A stretch of 64,000 bases of DNA from Prevotella sp. (lineage in GTDB: Bacteria; Bacteroidota; Bacteroidia; Bacteroidales; Bacteroidaceae). The position numbers and the translations under genes were made by a program. The notes below the pieces were generated by a model, which ran no database searches, had not been told where the DNA came from, and worked only from the letters and a program-made list of their open reading frames with translations. Shown piece by piece: positions 42,716 to 52,328 of this stretch. Location of the stretch: contig JAJWLX010000006.1 of NCBI GenBank assembly GCA_021636625.1, positions 44,043 through 108,042 of the forward strand, given 5' to 3'. Every line of letters starts with the position of its first letter. Positions within the stretch are counted from its first letter, which is position 1.

Positions 42716-43793
42716 TTTAATAGATAGAATAAAGCTCTCTTTCCGCAAGGATAAAGAGCTTTATTTTTCTTTGTACGAAATCCTAGGTTTTTATCCACAC
42801 AACATCAGTTATTACAAGATGGCGCTGATGCACAAGAGCATCATGCACCGCAATTCCAAGGGCAAGCCTGTGAACAACGAGCGCCTGGAGTTTCTGGGTG
42901 ATGCCGTACTGGATGCTGTAGTGGGTGATATCGTGTATCAGCACTTTCCTGGCAAGCGAGAGGGATTCCTCACCAATACCCGAAGCAAGCTGGTGCAGCG
43001 TGATACGCTCAACAAGCTCGCCCAGGAGATGGGAATCAATCAACTCGTTTTATCTAATGGACACAGTTCTTCTCATAACAGCTATATGGGAGGAAATGCT
43101 TTCGAAGCGTTGGTTGGTGCCATTTATCTGGACCGTGGTTATGATGCCTGCATGAAATTCATGCAGAAGCGCATCCTGGCAAAAATGATAAACATCGATA
43201 AGGTGGCTTACAAGGAGGTGAACTTCAAGAGCAAACTCATCGAATGGAGCCAGAAGAACCGCGTGAAGCTGGAGTTCGTGATGCTGGGACAGGAGAAAGA
43301 CAAGAACGGAAGCCCTGTTTTCACCTATCAGGTGGTAATGGAAGGTGTAAAGGGCGGAGAAGGCAAGGGTTACTCCAAGAAGGAGAGCCAGCAGCTTGCC
43401 TCTAAGCTTACCCTGGAACGATTGCGCAAGGAACCGCAGTATATTGATTCTGTATTTACTGCCAAGGCAAACCGTACGAAGATGGAAGAAGAACCTGTGC
43501 TGGCTGTGCCTACCACCGAGGTAAAGAATGATTTCATCATCTCGCAAGACACAGAAAAACAGGAGTCTGAAGAAAAACACGTCAATGTTTTCAAGGAAGA
43601 AGTCTATACAGAGGATTCTTCGGCTGAAGATGTCGTTGCTTCTACTGTTACTGAAGAAATAACCACTACAGCCACTCAGGAAAGCGAAGACGAGTTTGAC
43701 TTGAGTGATATCTCTGCTGAGCCCAAGGAAATGAGCCGCGAGGACATCATCGCAGCCGCCGAGGCAGCTGCCTTTGCAGAAGATAAGGAATAA
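42705..43793 (+). CDS. rnc: ribonuclease III with long acidic tail
   Basis: 362 residues against about 226 in E. coli. The RNase III domain has the signature NERLEFLGDAVLD (58-70) and the second acidic motif NAFEALVGAIYLD. A double-stranded-RNA-binding domain follows (about 180-250, ending KESQQLASKLTLERL). The remaining 110 residues are a low-complexity, acidic, probably disordered extension (TEEITTTATQESEDEFDLSD). The enzyme cleaves double-stranded RNA in rRNA and mRNA processing. It overlaps fabF by 11 bp; a strong terminator follows. Confidence 0.96.
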   Translation: MLNNLIDRIKLSFRKDKELYFSLYEILGFYPHNISYYKMALMHKSIMHRNSKGKPVNNERLEFLGDAVLDAVVGDIVYQHFPGKREGFLTNTRSKLVQRDTLNKLAQEMGINQLVLSNGHSSSHNSYMGGNAFEALVGAIYLDRGYDACMKFMQKRILAKMINIDKVAYKEVNFKSKLIEWSQKNRVKLEFVMLGQEKDKNGSPVFTYQVVMEGVKGGEGKGYSKKESQQLASKLTLERLRKEPQYIDSVFTAKANRTKMEEEPVLAVPTTEVKNDFIISQDTEKQESEEKHVNVFKEEVYTEDSSAEDVVASTVTEEITTTATQESEDEFDLSDISAEPKEMSREDIIAAAEAAAFAEDKE

Positions 43794-43830
43794 TCTATGA
43801 TGATAGAACTGGATTAAGATAAGGGAAAGA

Positions 43831-43874
43831 CTCTCTTGAGACTGACGGATATGATAGTCTCAAGGGAGTTTTTT
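43831..43874 (+). terminator. intrinsic terminator after rnc
   Basis: CTCTCTTGAGACT (43831-43843) pairs with AGTCTCAAGGGAG (43856-43868), one G·U pair, followed by six T. Confidence 0.9.
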
Positions 43875-43970
43875 GTTTGATATTTTACATTCTTATCCCC
43901 TATCTTGCCCGATAGGTTATGTTTTGTATTAAAAAATAGTAAAAACTTTCTCTATATCAAAAGATTGAAG

Positions 43971-43978
43971 TACTTTTG
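43971..43978 (+). promoter_or_regulatory. -7 promoter element, GH3 operon
   Basis: TACTTTTG, 30 nt before the ATG at 44009; it excludes the longer frame start at 43976. No clear -33 element. Confidence 0.6.
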
Positions 43979-44008
43979 CAAGTACTTTATAAGGTATATT
44001 ATCTAGAT

Positions 44009-45517
44009 ATGAGTTTAACAACGATAGTAAGTAATGTATTCAAGCCTCGCCAGAAGAGCTTGGAAAAGTATGTACATGATGCAGAGGAATTGCAGCATGA
44101 GGTACTGATGCGCCTTTTGGCATCTGGCAAAAACACCGAATATGGTGTGAAACATCTACTCAATACGACAAATAGCTACGAAAAGTTTGCGCAGAATGTG
44201 CCGGTCAATACCTATGAGGAATTGAAGGGCGACATCGACAGAATGCGTCATGGCGAAAGAGATATCCTCTGGCCAGGACAGGTGAAGTGGTACGCCAAAT
44301 CTTCGGGTACTACCAACGACAAGAGTAAGTTCATCCCTGTTTCGCAGGATGGTTTGCAGAACATCCACTACAAGGGTGGATTCGATGCTGTGGCTTACTA
44401 TCTGCGCAACAACCCAAAGAGTAAGATATTCGACGGCAAGAGCCTGATTCTCGGTGGAAGCCATTCGCCTAACTATAATGTTTCGGGCAGTCTGGTGGGT
44501 GACCTGAGTGCCATCCTCATCGAGAACATCAATCCGCTTGCCAACATGGTGCGCGTACCTAAGAAGGAAACCGCACTGCTGAGCGACTTTGAGGTGAAGC
44601 GCGACCGCATCGCCCATGAAACGTTGAACAAGAACGTAACCAATATCTCGGGTGTGCCTAGCTGGATGCTCAGCGTACTGGTACGCGTGATGGAACTTTC
44701 CGGCAAGCAGCATCTGGAGGAGGTATGGCCTAATCTGGAGGTGTTCTTTCATGGCGGCATCGCCTTTACTCCTTACCGCAAGCAGTATGAGCAGCTCATC
44801 ACATCTCCTAACATGCATTATATGGAGACCTATAATGCCAGCGAGGGATTCTTCGGTCTGCAGGATGATCCTTCAGATCCAGCCATGTCGCTGATGGTAG
44901 ATTACGATGTGTTCTACGAATTCATCCCGATGGATGAGTTTGGAAGCGACCATCCTACCGTGGTGCCTCTCTGGGGCGTGGAAGTTGGCAAGAACTATGC
45001 GATGGTGATTACCACCTCCTGCGGTTTGTGGCGCTATATGATCGGTGATACCATACAGTTTACCAGCACCAATCCATACAAGTTTGTCATCACCGGCCGT
45101 ACCAAGTACTTTATCAATGCCTTTGGTGAGGAGCTGATTATGGACAATGCCGAGAAGGGACTTGCCTATGCCTGCGAGAAGACGGGTGCGCAGATTGCGG
45201 AATATACCGCAGCTCCTGTCTATATGGACAGCAATGCCAAGTGCCGCCACCAGTGGCTCATCGAGTTCTCTGAGGAACCAAAGGATCTGAATGAGTTTGC
45301 CAGCCTGCTCGATACCAAGTTGCAGGAGATCAACAGCGATTACGAGGCAAAGCGCTTCCACGATGTCACCCTCCAGCACCTGGAAATCGTTAAGGCTAAG
45401 CCGGGACTCTTCAATGAATGGCTGAAGAGCAAGGGCAAGTTGGGCGGACAGCATAAGATTCCTCGTCTGAGCAACAGCCGCAAGAACATCGATGAGATGC
45501 TCATGATGAACAAATAA
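44009..45517 (+). CDS. GH3-superfamily acyl-adenylate ligase-like protein
   Basis: 502 residues from ATG 44009. The GH3 auxin-responsive-promoter family belongs to the ANL adenylating enzymes; plant members join amino acids to hormones, bacterial members lack an assigned substrate. Visible motifs: KWYAKSSGTTNDKSKFIPVS (the Ser/Gly/Thr-rich ATP loop), METYNASEGFFGLQDD (Y-x-A-S-E-G), and ITGRTKYFINAFGEELI, which corresponds to the hinge/GR-K region. It heads a run of envelope-related genes with gaps of 82, 5 and 36 bp, so they may be one operon. Confidence 0.93.
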   Translation: MSLTTIVSNVFKPRQKSLEKYVHDAEELQHEVLMRLLASGKNTEYGVKHLLNTTNSYEKFAQNVPVNTYEELKGDIDRMRHGERDILWPGQVKWYAKSSGTTNDKSKFIPVSQDGLQNIHYKGGFDAVAYYLRNNPKSKIFDGKSLILGGSHSPNYNVSGSLVGDLSAILIENINPLANMVRVPKKETALLSDFEVKRDRIAHETLNKNVTNISGVPSWMLSVLVRVMELSGKQHLEEVWPNLEVFFHGGIAFTPYRKQYEQLITSPNMHYMETYNASEGFFGLQDDPSDPAMSLMVDYDVFYEFIPMDEFGSDHPTVVPLWGVEVGKNYAMVITTSCGLWRYMIGDTIQFTSTNPYKFVITGRTKYFINAFGEELIMDNAEKGLAYACEKTGAQIAEYTAAPVYMDSNAKCRHQWLIEFSEEPKDLNEFASLLDTKLQEINSDYEAKRFHDVTLQHLEIVKAKPGLFNEWLKSKGKLGGQHKIPRLSNSRKNIDEMLMMNK

Positions 45518-45599
45518 GGCTTTTTATATAGTAAGCCTTTATGAATAAGGCTTTTACTGCATAATCTGCAGGAATAGTGGACATGTAAGATAGAAAAGA

Positions 45600-47579
45600 A
45601 TGACAAAGAAGAACGACATCATACAATTGTTGAAGAATCGGATAAAGGCAAATACCCTGTTTTTGCCTTTCTATCTGCTTGTCTTCCTATTGCTGGTTTC
45701 CTGTGCCAAGATGGGACAGCCGGATGGCGGATGGTTTGACGAGACTCCTCCCAAGGTGATTGGAGCATCGCCAGCCGATGGCGCCGTGAATGTAAACCAG
45801 AAGAAAATCAATATCTACTTCGATGAGTTTATCAAGCTCGATAACCCTTCGGAGAAGGTGGTGGTTTCGCCACCACAGCTGGAACAGCCTGAAATCAAGG
45901 GTGCCGGCAGGCGAATACAGATATCGCTCGTGGATTCACTCAAGGCGAATACCACCTATACCATCGACTTCTCGGATGCCATCAGCGACAACAACGAGGG
46001 CAATCCGATGGGAAACTATACCTACAGTTTCTCTACAGGAGCCGCTATCGATACGATGGAGGTATCGGGATATGTGCTGGAATCGGAGAATCTGGAACCT
46101 ATCAAGGGTATCCTGGTGGGATTGTATGCCGACCATGCCGATTCAGCTTTCCGCACCAAGCCGATGTTGCGAGTGAGCCGTACCGACAGTCGCGGCCGCT
46201 TTGTCATCAAGGGTGTGGCACCTGGTTCTTACCGCATCTACGCCCTGCAGGATCAGGATGGCGACTATAAATTCAGTCAGAAGAGCGAGAAGATTGCTTT
46301 CTCCCACGACATCATCGTGCCTTCCTGCAAACCGGATGTTAGACAGGATACCACCTGGGTGGATTCCCTGCACATCAAGTCGATAGACCAGGTGGATTAC
46401 ACCCATTTTCTTCCTGATAATATCGTGCTCAGAGCCTTTACGGAGCCTCTGACCGACAGATTCTTCCTGAAGGCAGAGCGCCAGAAGGCAAATAGCTTCA
46501 CTCTCTTCTTCAGTTATGGCGATTCCATTCTTCCACAGATCAAGGGACTTAACTTTGATGCCGGGAATGCTTTCCTGGTAGAGGCTTCGGAGAAGAAGGA
46601 TACCATTACCTACTGGCTGAAGGATACGGCACTGGTGAATCAGGATACGCTGCTGATGGATATCACTTACCGCATGACGGATAGTACCGGAGTACTGGTC
46701 AACAAGACCGATTCTGCCCAGGAAATCCTGTCAAAGGAACCATACGCCAAGCGAATGAAGGATATGGAAAAGGAATTGGCTGCCTGGACCAAGAAGCAGG
46801 AGAAAAAGAAGAAGAAAGGTGAACCATACGATTCGGTGATGGAGGTGAAACCGCTCGATGTACAGCTGAGTGCATCATCGCAGTTTGATCCCGACCAGAA
46901 CGTCATCTTCTCCTTCCCTACTCCATTGGCTAAGGTAGATACTGCCGCCATCCATCTCTATGCCAAGCATGATACGCTCTGGTATCGTGCTCCGATGGAA
47001 TTCCTGCCGCTGGAGAACCGGAAATATGAACTCCGGGGAGAATGGCGACCGGATATAGAATACAGTCTGGAGGTAGATTCAGCTGCCTTTGAGGATATCT
47101 ACGGATTGGCTTCCAAGCCTATCAAGCAGGGCTTCAAGGTCAACTCGCTGGATACCTATGGTACGCTGCTTGTGAACATCACCTCGCTCCACGACCTGCC
47201 GCTCATCGTGCAACTGCTTGATGCACAGGATAAAGTGGTAAAGGAGACCAAGACTGTGAATGGTGTGGCAGAATTCTATTATCTCAAACCACAGAAGTAT
47301 TATATGCGTCTGATCGTAGATCGCAACAATAACGGCAAGTGGGATACGGGTAATTATGATAGCGACCAGCAGGCTGAGGAAGTATATTACTATCCGGAGG
47401 CGATAGAATGTAAGGCAAAATGGGATCTCACAGAAAGCTGGGATCCGCTGGCCCGTGAACTCTCGCTGCAGAAACCGGGAGCCATCACCAAGCAGAAGCC
47501 TGATAAGGAGAAGAAAGTTAAGAATCAGAATGTACAGCGTGCCGCTAAGCTCGGCATTCAGTATGTTCCTAAAATGTAA
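45600..47579 (+). CDS. lipoprotein with Ig-like (Big_5) domain
   Basis: 659 residues. A lipoprotein signal with Cys near 35 (LVFLLLVSCAKMG) follows a basic cytoplasmic N-terminus. Next come a bacterial Ig-like domain (ETPPKVIGASPADGAVNVNQ, INIYFDEFIKLD, YTIDFSDAISDNNEG) and a carboxypeptidase-regulatory-like domain (VSGYVLESENLEPIKGILVG, RGRFVIKGVAPGSYRIYALQ). A long C-terminal region contains a Lys-rich stretch (KKQEKKKKKGEP) and ends with a charged tail. Such proteins are widely conserved in Bacteroidota envelopes with no known role. Its stop is 5 bp from the DUF3108 gene. Confidence 0.88.
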   Translation: MTKKNDIIQLLKNRIKANTLFLPFYLLVFLLLVSCAKMGQPDGGWFDETPPKVIGASPADGAVNVNQKKINIYFDEFIKLDNPSEKVVVSPPQLEQPEIKGAGRRIQISLVDSLKANTTYTIDFSDAISDNNEGNPMGNYTYSFSTGAAIDTMEVSGYVLESENLEPIKGILVGLYADHADSAFRTKPMLRVSRTDSRGRFVIKGVAPGSYRIYALQDQDGDYKFSQKSEKIAFSHDIIVPSCKPDVRQDTTWVDSLHIKSIDQVDYTHFLPDNIVLRAFTEPLTDRFFLKAERQKANSFTLFFSYGDSILPQIKGLNFDAGNAFLVEASEKKDTITYWLKDTALVNQDTLLMDITYRMTDSTGVLVNKTDSAQEILSKEPYAKRMKDMEKELAAWTKKQEKKKKKGEPYDSVMEVKPLDVQLSASSQFDPDQNVIFSFPTPLAKVDTAAIHLYAKHDTLWYRAPMEFLPLENRKYELRGEWRPDIEYSLEVDSAAFEDIYGLASKPIKQGFKVNSLDTYGTLLVNITSLHDLPLIVQLLDAQDKVVKETKTVNGVAEFYYLKPQKYYMRLIVDRNNNGKWDTGNYDSDQQAEEVYYYPEAIECKAKWDLTESWDPLARELSLQKPGAITKQKPDKEKKVKNQNVQRAAKLGIQYVPKM

Positions 47580-47584
47580 AGGAT

Positions 47585-48397
47585 ATGAAGTTACTCAAGT
47601 CATTTATAGTAGCCATGTTGCTGCTTTTGGTCAATACTTCTGTATCGGCCCAGTGTACTTTCCGTAATACTGCATTCAAGTCGGGCGAATTCCTGACTTA
47701 CAATCTCTATTACAACTGGAAGTTTGTATGGGTAAAGGCTGGCACTGCCAGCATGTCGGTGGTGCAGACCACCCACAAGGGCAAGCCTGCCTATCGTGGT
47801 TCGCTGGTAACCCGCGGTAACAAGAGAGTGGACGATTTCTTCGTTCTCCGCGATACCCTGCTCTGCTATACAGGCACCGATATGGCTCCGATGTATTTCC
47901 GCAAGGGAGCCCGCGAAGGCAAGCGATATACCGTGGATGAGGTTTTCTACAACTATGCCGGCGGCAATTGCAATGTAAACCTGCATTATCAGAACAAGCA
48001 TGGTGAGCATAGATGGAAGAAGCATTCTTATGATGACTGTGTCTTTGATATGATGAACATCTTCCTGCGTGCCCGCAGTTTCGACCCTGCCAACTGGAAG
48101 AAAGGTCATAGCGTGAAGTTTCCTATCTGTGATGGTGGTGGTCGCACTCCTGCCCAGCTCAAGTATGGCGGCAAGGTGACCGTGAAGGCAGATAACGGCA
48201 TCAAATACCGCTGTCTGCGTCTGGAATATCAGGAGTATGAGGATGAGAAGTGGAAGAAGATAGTGGATTTCTATATCACGGACGATGAGAACCACATCCC
48301 TGTTCGCCTGGATATGTTCCTGAAATTCGGCAGTGCCAAGGCTTTCCTCGTGAATGCCAAGGGTACCCGTAACCCGATAACTTCTATCGTGAAGTAG
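47585..48397 (+). CDS. DUF3108 periplasmic protein
   Basis: 270 residues with a signal peptide (MKLLKSFIVAMLLLLVNTSV, cleaved after VSAQ). The DUF3108 pattern is visible: NTAFKSGEFLTYNLYYNWKF, VWVKAGTASMSV, DDFFVLRDTL, CVFDMMNIFLRARSFDP and a beta-rich end. DUF3108 proteins are LolA-like periplasmic barrels of unknown role. Its 5-bp spacing from the Ig-like lipoprotein indicates coexpression. Confidence 0.92.
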   Translation: MKLLKSFIVAMLLLLVNTSVSAQCTFRNTAFKSGEFLTYNLYYNWKFVWVKAGTASMSVVQTTHKGKPAYRGSLVTRGNKRVDDFFVLRDTLLCYTGTDMAPMYFRKGAREGKRYTVDEVFYNYAGGNCNVNLHYQNKHGEHRWKKHSYDDCVFDMMNIFLRARSFDPANWKKGHSVKFPICDGGGRTPAQLKYGGKVTVKADNGIKYRCLRLEYQEYEDEKWKKIVDFYITDDENHIPVRLDMFLKFGSAKAFLVNAKGTRNPITSIVK

Positions 48398-48433
48398 AAG
48401 TACGACTGAAAAAGTGATAGTGTAGGAGGAAAA

Positions 48434-50278
48434 ATGAATAAAAAACAGATGAACACAGGCTTGGTCGTCTTCATCTGCTGCGTTCTTGTGGCTATAGGAG
48501 TTACCCTGCATCTCCGGAAACATCAGGTGCTCCCTATTATCCACAAGGTAGTGGATAACACGACTGCCACGCTGGTGGCGGATACGGTGAAGAAGAAAAA
48601 GCCTGTGATGAAGAGAGATTTCAATATCTCTGGTACTTTAAAAGATACCGAGGGAAACGGTGTGGCTGGCGTTATCGTGAGCGATGGCTTCAAATGTGTG
48701 AAGACCGATTCCCGAGGAAGATATAAGATGAAGCGGGACAGCTTGGCTCGCTTCATCTATTTTTCCGTGCCTGCCGAGTTCGAGGTTCCTACCCATTCGG
48801 CTACCGACCGCACGGCTTGTTTTTACCAGGCTGTTTCCAACAAGAAAAAGATTTATGACTTTACCCTGAGGCGATTGCCTGGCGGCAAGGAGACGAGTTA
48901 TAAGATGATAGTCATCGGCGACCCGCAGATTACCAATGCCTACAGCCCCTACTATACTTCTCCGGATGATAATCCCATCAAGAAGAGCGATGTAGAAAGA
49001 TTCACCACACAGACGATGGCAGACATCAAGCAAACCATCAAGAGTCTTCCTGCCGGAACTCCCGTATATGGATTGAGCATGGGTGATGATGTGCAGTATT
49101 ACGGCGGCTATAATGCCAAGCTGGAGCGTCAGATACGCCAGGCATTGGGCTCTTCCGAGATGCGCCTCTTCTCCGTGATCGGCAATCACGACCAGGATGG
49201 AAAGGCACTCTACCGCAGGAAATGGGAGGAGAATTTCGGTCCTACCGATTTTTCCTTCGATCGTGGCGATGTGCATTATGTCTGCATCAACAACTGCTTC
49301 TTCCATCGCGGCATGTCTTATTATTCTCCTGGAGAATTACGTGAGCGCCAGGTGAAGTGGCTGAAGCAGGATCTCGCCCTCACGCCAAAGGATATGAAGG
49401 TGGTACTCTGTTATCATATCCCGTTCACCTTCGGTAATGCGCCTTTCAGCAAGGCGAAGCCGCTGACCAATGCCCATGAGGAGGGACACTATTCTTCTTC
49501 TCGTCTCTCGCTCCTGCTTTCTTTGCTGAAACAGTTTAAGGGCGGTTACGAACTCTTCTGCGGACATACTCATTTTGCCTGCAACCACGAAATCAACTAT
49601 GAGGGAGAGGATGTGATGGAGCATTGTCATGCTGCCGCCTGTGGCAATATATGGCAGTCGAATATCAACATCTGCGGAACACCGAACGGATATTATGTCT
49701 ATAGTTTTGTAGGTACCAGTATCAGCAACTGCTATTACAAGGGAACTTTCTGGGATAAGAGCAAGCAGATGACCTTGTTCCGTGCGCAGACCGATTTCAA
49801 CGGCGAGAAATACTCTAGGGATTGGCAGTTGGCAAACAACAGGAATATCCTGGTAGCCAATGTCTTCAATGCTACCAGTCATTGGCGTGTTGTAGCCATA
49901 GAGGATGGCAAAGAATATCTGATGGGGCGCCTCAGCGGAAAGGGGCAGGATGCCTTTGCCGCCGGCTATCATCATAAATACAGCGAGAGTGTATCCTATC
50001 GTTTCGTGAGCAAGGGGAATGGTTATCTCATCATGAACCACCTATATTATTATACTCCTAGGAATCCGAATGCCAGAATCATCATCAAGGCATCCGATCC
50101 TTACGGAAATACCTATACGGCATCAAGTGATGAGGTAACGACAGAGCCTTTCGCCAACTTTGCCCATTATTACGAAAAAGAGTATAAGGAATATAAGAAT
50201 AAGAAAGACAAGATGTTGCGGGATTCTATATCTGGCAGACAGAAAGATTCACTTGCTGCAAAGAAGAAAGGTAATTAA
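48434..50278 (+). CDS. membrane-anchored calcineurin-like phosphoesterase
   Basis: 614 residues. An N-terminal transmembrane anchor (about 9-26), a beta-sandwich of the MetallophosN type (about 62-140), then the metallophosphatase core. Metal-binding motifs: IGDPQ (Asp163), SMGDDVQYY (Asp218), IGNHDQDG (Asn251-His252-Asp253), CYHIPF and CGHTHFACNH. The C-terminal beta domain is of the MetallophosC type and the tail is Lys-rich. The first motif has GDPQ instead of the usual D-x-H, a common variant of this subfamily. Substrate unknown; the active site should face the periplasm. Confidence 0.92.
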   Translation: MNKKQMNTGLVVFICCVLVAIGVTLHLRKHQVLPIIHKVVDNTTATLVADTVKKKKPVMKRDFNISGTLKDTEGNGVAGVIVSDGFKCVKTDSRGRYKMKRDSLARFIYFSVPAEFEVPTHSATDRTACFYQAVSNKKKIYDFTLRRLPGGKETSYKMIVIGDPQITNAYSPYYTSPDDNPIKKSDVERFTTQTMADIKQTIKSLPAGTPVYGLSMGDDVQYYGGYNAKLERQIRQALGSSEMRLFSVIGNHDQDGKALYRRKWEENFGPTDFSFDRGDVHYVCINNCFFHRGMSYYSPGELRERQVKWLKQDLALTPKDMKVVLCYHIPFTFGNAPFSKAKPLTNAHEEGHYSSSRLSLLLSLLKQFKGGYELFCGHTHFACNHEINYEGEDVMEHCHAAACGNIWQSNINICGTPNGYYVYSFVGTSISNCYYKGTFWDKSKQMTLFRAQTDFNGEKYSRDWQLANNRNILVANVFNATSHWRVVAIEDGKEYLMGRLSGKGQDAFAAGYHHKYSESVSYRFVSKGNGYLIMNHLYYYTPRNPNARIIIKASDPYGNTYTASSDEVTTEPFANFAHYYEKEYKEYKNKKDKMLRDSISGRQKDSLAAKKKGN

Positions 50279-50324
50279 GGCACGAAATGTTGTAATTTAG
50301 GCACGGGGATCCAGAATTTATAAA

Positions 50325-50429
50325 TTAGGCACGGATTACACGGATTACACAGATTTATGGCGCTAACGCCAATAAGCCATATTTATACTATGGTAGAAAA
50401 TCCGTGTAATCCGTGTATTCCGTGCCTAA
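50325..50429. repeat. long inverted repeat of CGGATTACA type filling a convergent gap
   Basis: Arms 50325-50356 (starting TTAGGCACGGATTACAC) and 50398-50429 pair over 32 bp with two mismatches. The loop holds two further small hairpins, TGGCG-CTAA-CGCCA (50358-50371) and CCATA/TATGG (50377-50393). A partial copy of the outer end lies at 50298-50307. It probably terminates both convergent genes. Confidence 0.9.
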
Positions 50430-50433
50430 AAAT

Positions 50434-51924
50434 TTATTTGTTCAGTTTCCAAGTAACACCATCTTTGGTGTCCTTTACCTCGAAGCCGGCTTCAGCCAGG
50501 GCATCGCGAATCTGGTCGCTGGTAGCCCAATCCTTATCAGCCTTAGCCTTGGCACGCAGGTTGAGAACCATATCTACGACCTTGCCATAAGCCTCTTCAC
50601 GAGCATCATTGTTGGCTCCCTTCTCACTCTTCAGACCGAGCAGGTCGAAAGTGAAGAGATGCATGGTGTCTGAAAGCTCCTTCAGGTCTTCAGCAGAGAT
50701 GTTTGCCTTGTGGTCGAGGGCTGTGTTGATTACGTGGCAAGCCTCGAAGAGATAGCTGATGACAAGCTGAGTCTGGAAGTCATCGTTCATCGCATCGTAG
50801 CAGCGCTGGCGCAATTCGCTAACGAACTTCTTCACCTGCTCATCGCTCTGCTTAGCCACAGGCACACGCTCCAGGTCGTTCAAACCATTCATCAGGCGCT
50901 CCAATCCCTTCTGGCTAGCCTTCAAGGCATCGTTAGAGAAGTCTACGGTGCTGCGGTAGTGAGCAGAGAGGATGAAGAAACGGATGGTCATTGGCGAATA
51001 AGCCTGTTCCAGACTGTCGTGATTGCCAGTGAAGAACTGCTCCAGGGTGATGAAGTTGCCAAGACTCTTACCCATCTTCTGACCGTTGATAGTAATCATA
51101 TTGTTGTGCATCCAGTAACGAACCATCTGGTCGCCCTGAGAAGCTACAGCCTGCGCAATCTCGCACTCGTGGTGAGGGAAAATCAAATCCATGCCGCCAC
51201 CATGAATATCGAAGTGGCTGCCCAAGTACTTGCGTCCCATCGCAGTACACTCGCAGTGCCAGCCTGGGAATCCATCACTCCAAGGACTAGGCCAGCGCAT
51301 GATGTGCTCAGGTGAAGCCTTCTTCCAGAGGGCGAAGTCAGCCTGGTTCTTCTTCTCGCCGATACCAGCCAGCTCGCGGCTCTCGTTGATAACGTTCTCC
51401 AGGTTACGTCCGGAGAGGATACCGTACTTATGATCCTTGTTATACTTCTCGATGTCGAAGTAGATAGAGCCGTTGCTCTCGTAGGCATAGCCATTGTCGA
51501 GGATTTCCTGAACCAGTTTCTCCTGCTCGATGATATGGCCTGTGGCATGAGGCTCAATGCTAGGAGGCAGCACGTTCAGCGCCTCCATGGCATCATGGTA
51601 GCGGTTGGTGTAGTACTGAGCAATCTCCATTGGCTCCAACTGCTCCAGGCGTGCCTTCTTCTCAATCTTGTCGTCGCCCTCATCAGCATCGTGCTCCAGA
51701 TGGCCCACGTCGGTGATGTTTCTAACATAGCGAACCTTGTATCCCAAGTGCTTGAGATAGCGGAAGAGTATATCGAATGTGATGGCAGGACGCGCATGAC
51801 CGAGATGCGGATCGCCATATACGGTAGGGCCACAAACATACATGCCCACGTTAGGAGCGTGGAGCGGAGTGAATCTCTCTTTCGTACGAGTGAGAGTGTT
51901 GTAAATCAGTAATTTCTGTTCCAT
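50434..51924 (-). CDS. cysS: cysteinyl-tRNA synthetase
   Basis: 496 residues. Class I synthetase charging tRNA-Cys. MYVCGPTVYGDPHLGHARP contains zinc-ligand Cys31 and the HIGH motif as HLGH (40-43). GWHCECTAM and the HHECEIAQ stretch give the other zinc ligands, and KMGKS (about 285) is the KMSKS motif. The C-terminal helical DALR-like domain and a small end domain (AEAGFEVKDTKDGVTWKL) follow. A -7 box, TAACTTTG (51965-51972, minus), gives a leader of about 35 nt. Confidence 0.98.
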   Translation of the reverse strand: MEQKLLIYNTLTRTKERFTPLHAPNVGMYVCGPTVYGDPHLGHARPAITFDILFRYLKHLGYKVRYVRNITDVGHLEHDADEGDDKIEKKARLEQLEPMEIAQYYTNRYHDAMEALNVLPPSIEPHATGHIIEQEKLVQEILDNGYAYESNGSIYFDIEKYNKDHKYGILSGRNLENVINESRELAGIGEKKNQADFALWKKASPEHIMRWPSPWSDGFPGWHCECTAMGRKYLGSHFDIHGGGMDLIFPHHECEIAQAVASQGDQMVRYWMHNNMITINGQKMGKSLGNFITLEQFFTGNHDSLEQAYSPMTIRFFILSAHYRSTVDFSNDALKASQKGLERLMNGLNDLERVPVAKQSDEQVKKFVSELRQRCYDAMNDDFQTQLVISYLFEACHVINTALDHKANISAEDLKELSDTMHLFTFDLLGLKSEKGANNDAREEAYGKVVDMVLNLRAKAKADKDWATSDQIRDALAEAGFEVKDTKDGVTWKLNK

Positions 51925-51964
51925 CTTGTATGAACCTTTCTTTTATATTATTTATATTTTTCTG

Positions 51965-51972
51965 CAAAGTTA
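51965..51972 (-). promoter_or_regulatory. -7 promoter element, cysS
   Basis: TAACTTTG on the minus strand, 41 nt before the ATG at 51924. Confidence 0.6.
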
Positions 51973-52248
51973 ACTCATTTTTCTGACATATCCGCCAAAT
52001 CATCCGCAAAATGTTATTAAATACCTCGAAAATACCACTTTTATCTTAGAAAAAGAGAGAGAATATCAGGAGAAAGACTTTTGCAAGCAGGCTCTGCCCC
52101 CTACGCCCTACCTTTCAGGGCGCATGGATGCCAGCCTTATTTTTGCATAAAGCAAGTGAAATCTGCATATCTATTCACGAACTGTAAGTTTTTTGCCTAA
52201 TATCTGTATAAAATCATCAATTGATTAGCATATATCGAAAATAATGTG

Positions 52249-52256
52249 TAACTTTG
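52249..52256 (+). promoter_or_regulatory. -7 promoter element, CoA-transferase
   Basis: TAACTTTG, leader of about 65 nt before 52329. Confidence 0.6.
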
Positions 52257-52328
52257 CAGCCACAAATAGGTATCAATTATTTAGAATGCGGCTATCAGTT
52301 CCGCTAATGAATATTAAGAAAGAAGAAA

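Larger units (their letters stand above)
51925..52328. other. divergent intergenic region
   Basis: Two outward promoters: TAACTTTG at 51965-51972 (minus, cysS) and TAACTTTG at 52249-52256 (plus, CoA-transferase). The middle has a GC-rich island (52087-52135, GCAGGCTCTGCCCCC...) unlike its AT-rich surroundings, with no gene or RNA that I can name. Confidence 0.6.

Noticed and set aside
52087..52135. GC-rich island as tRNA or small RNA gene
   Set aside because: No cloverleaf pairing or T-loop sequence could be found; left as unexplained intergenic DNA.
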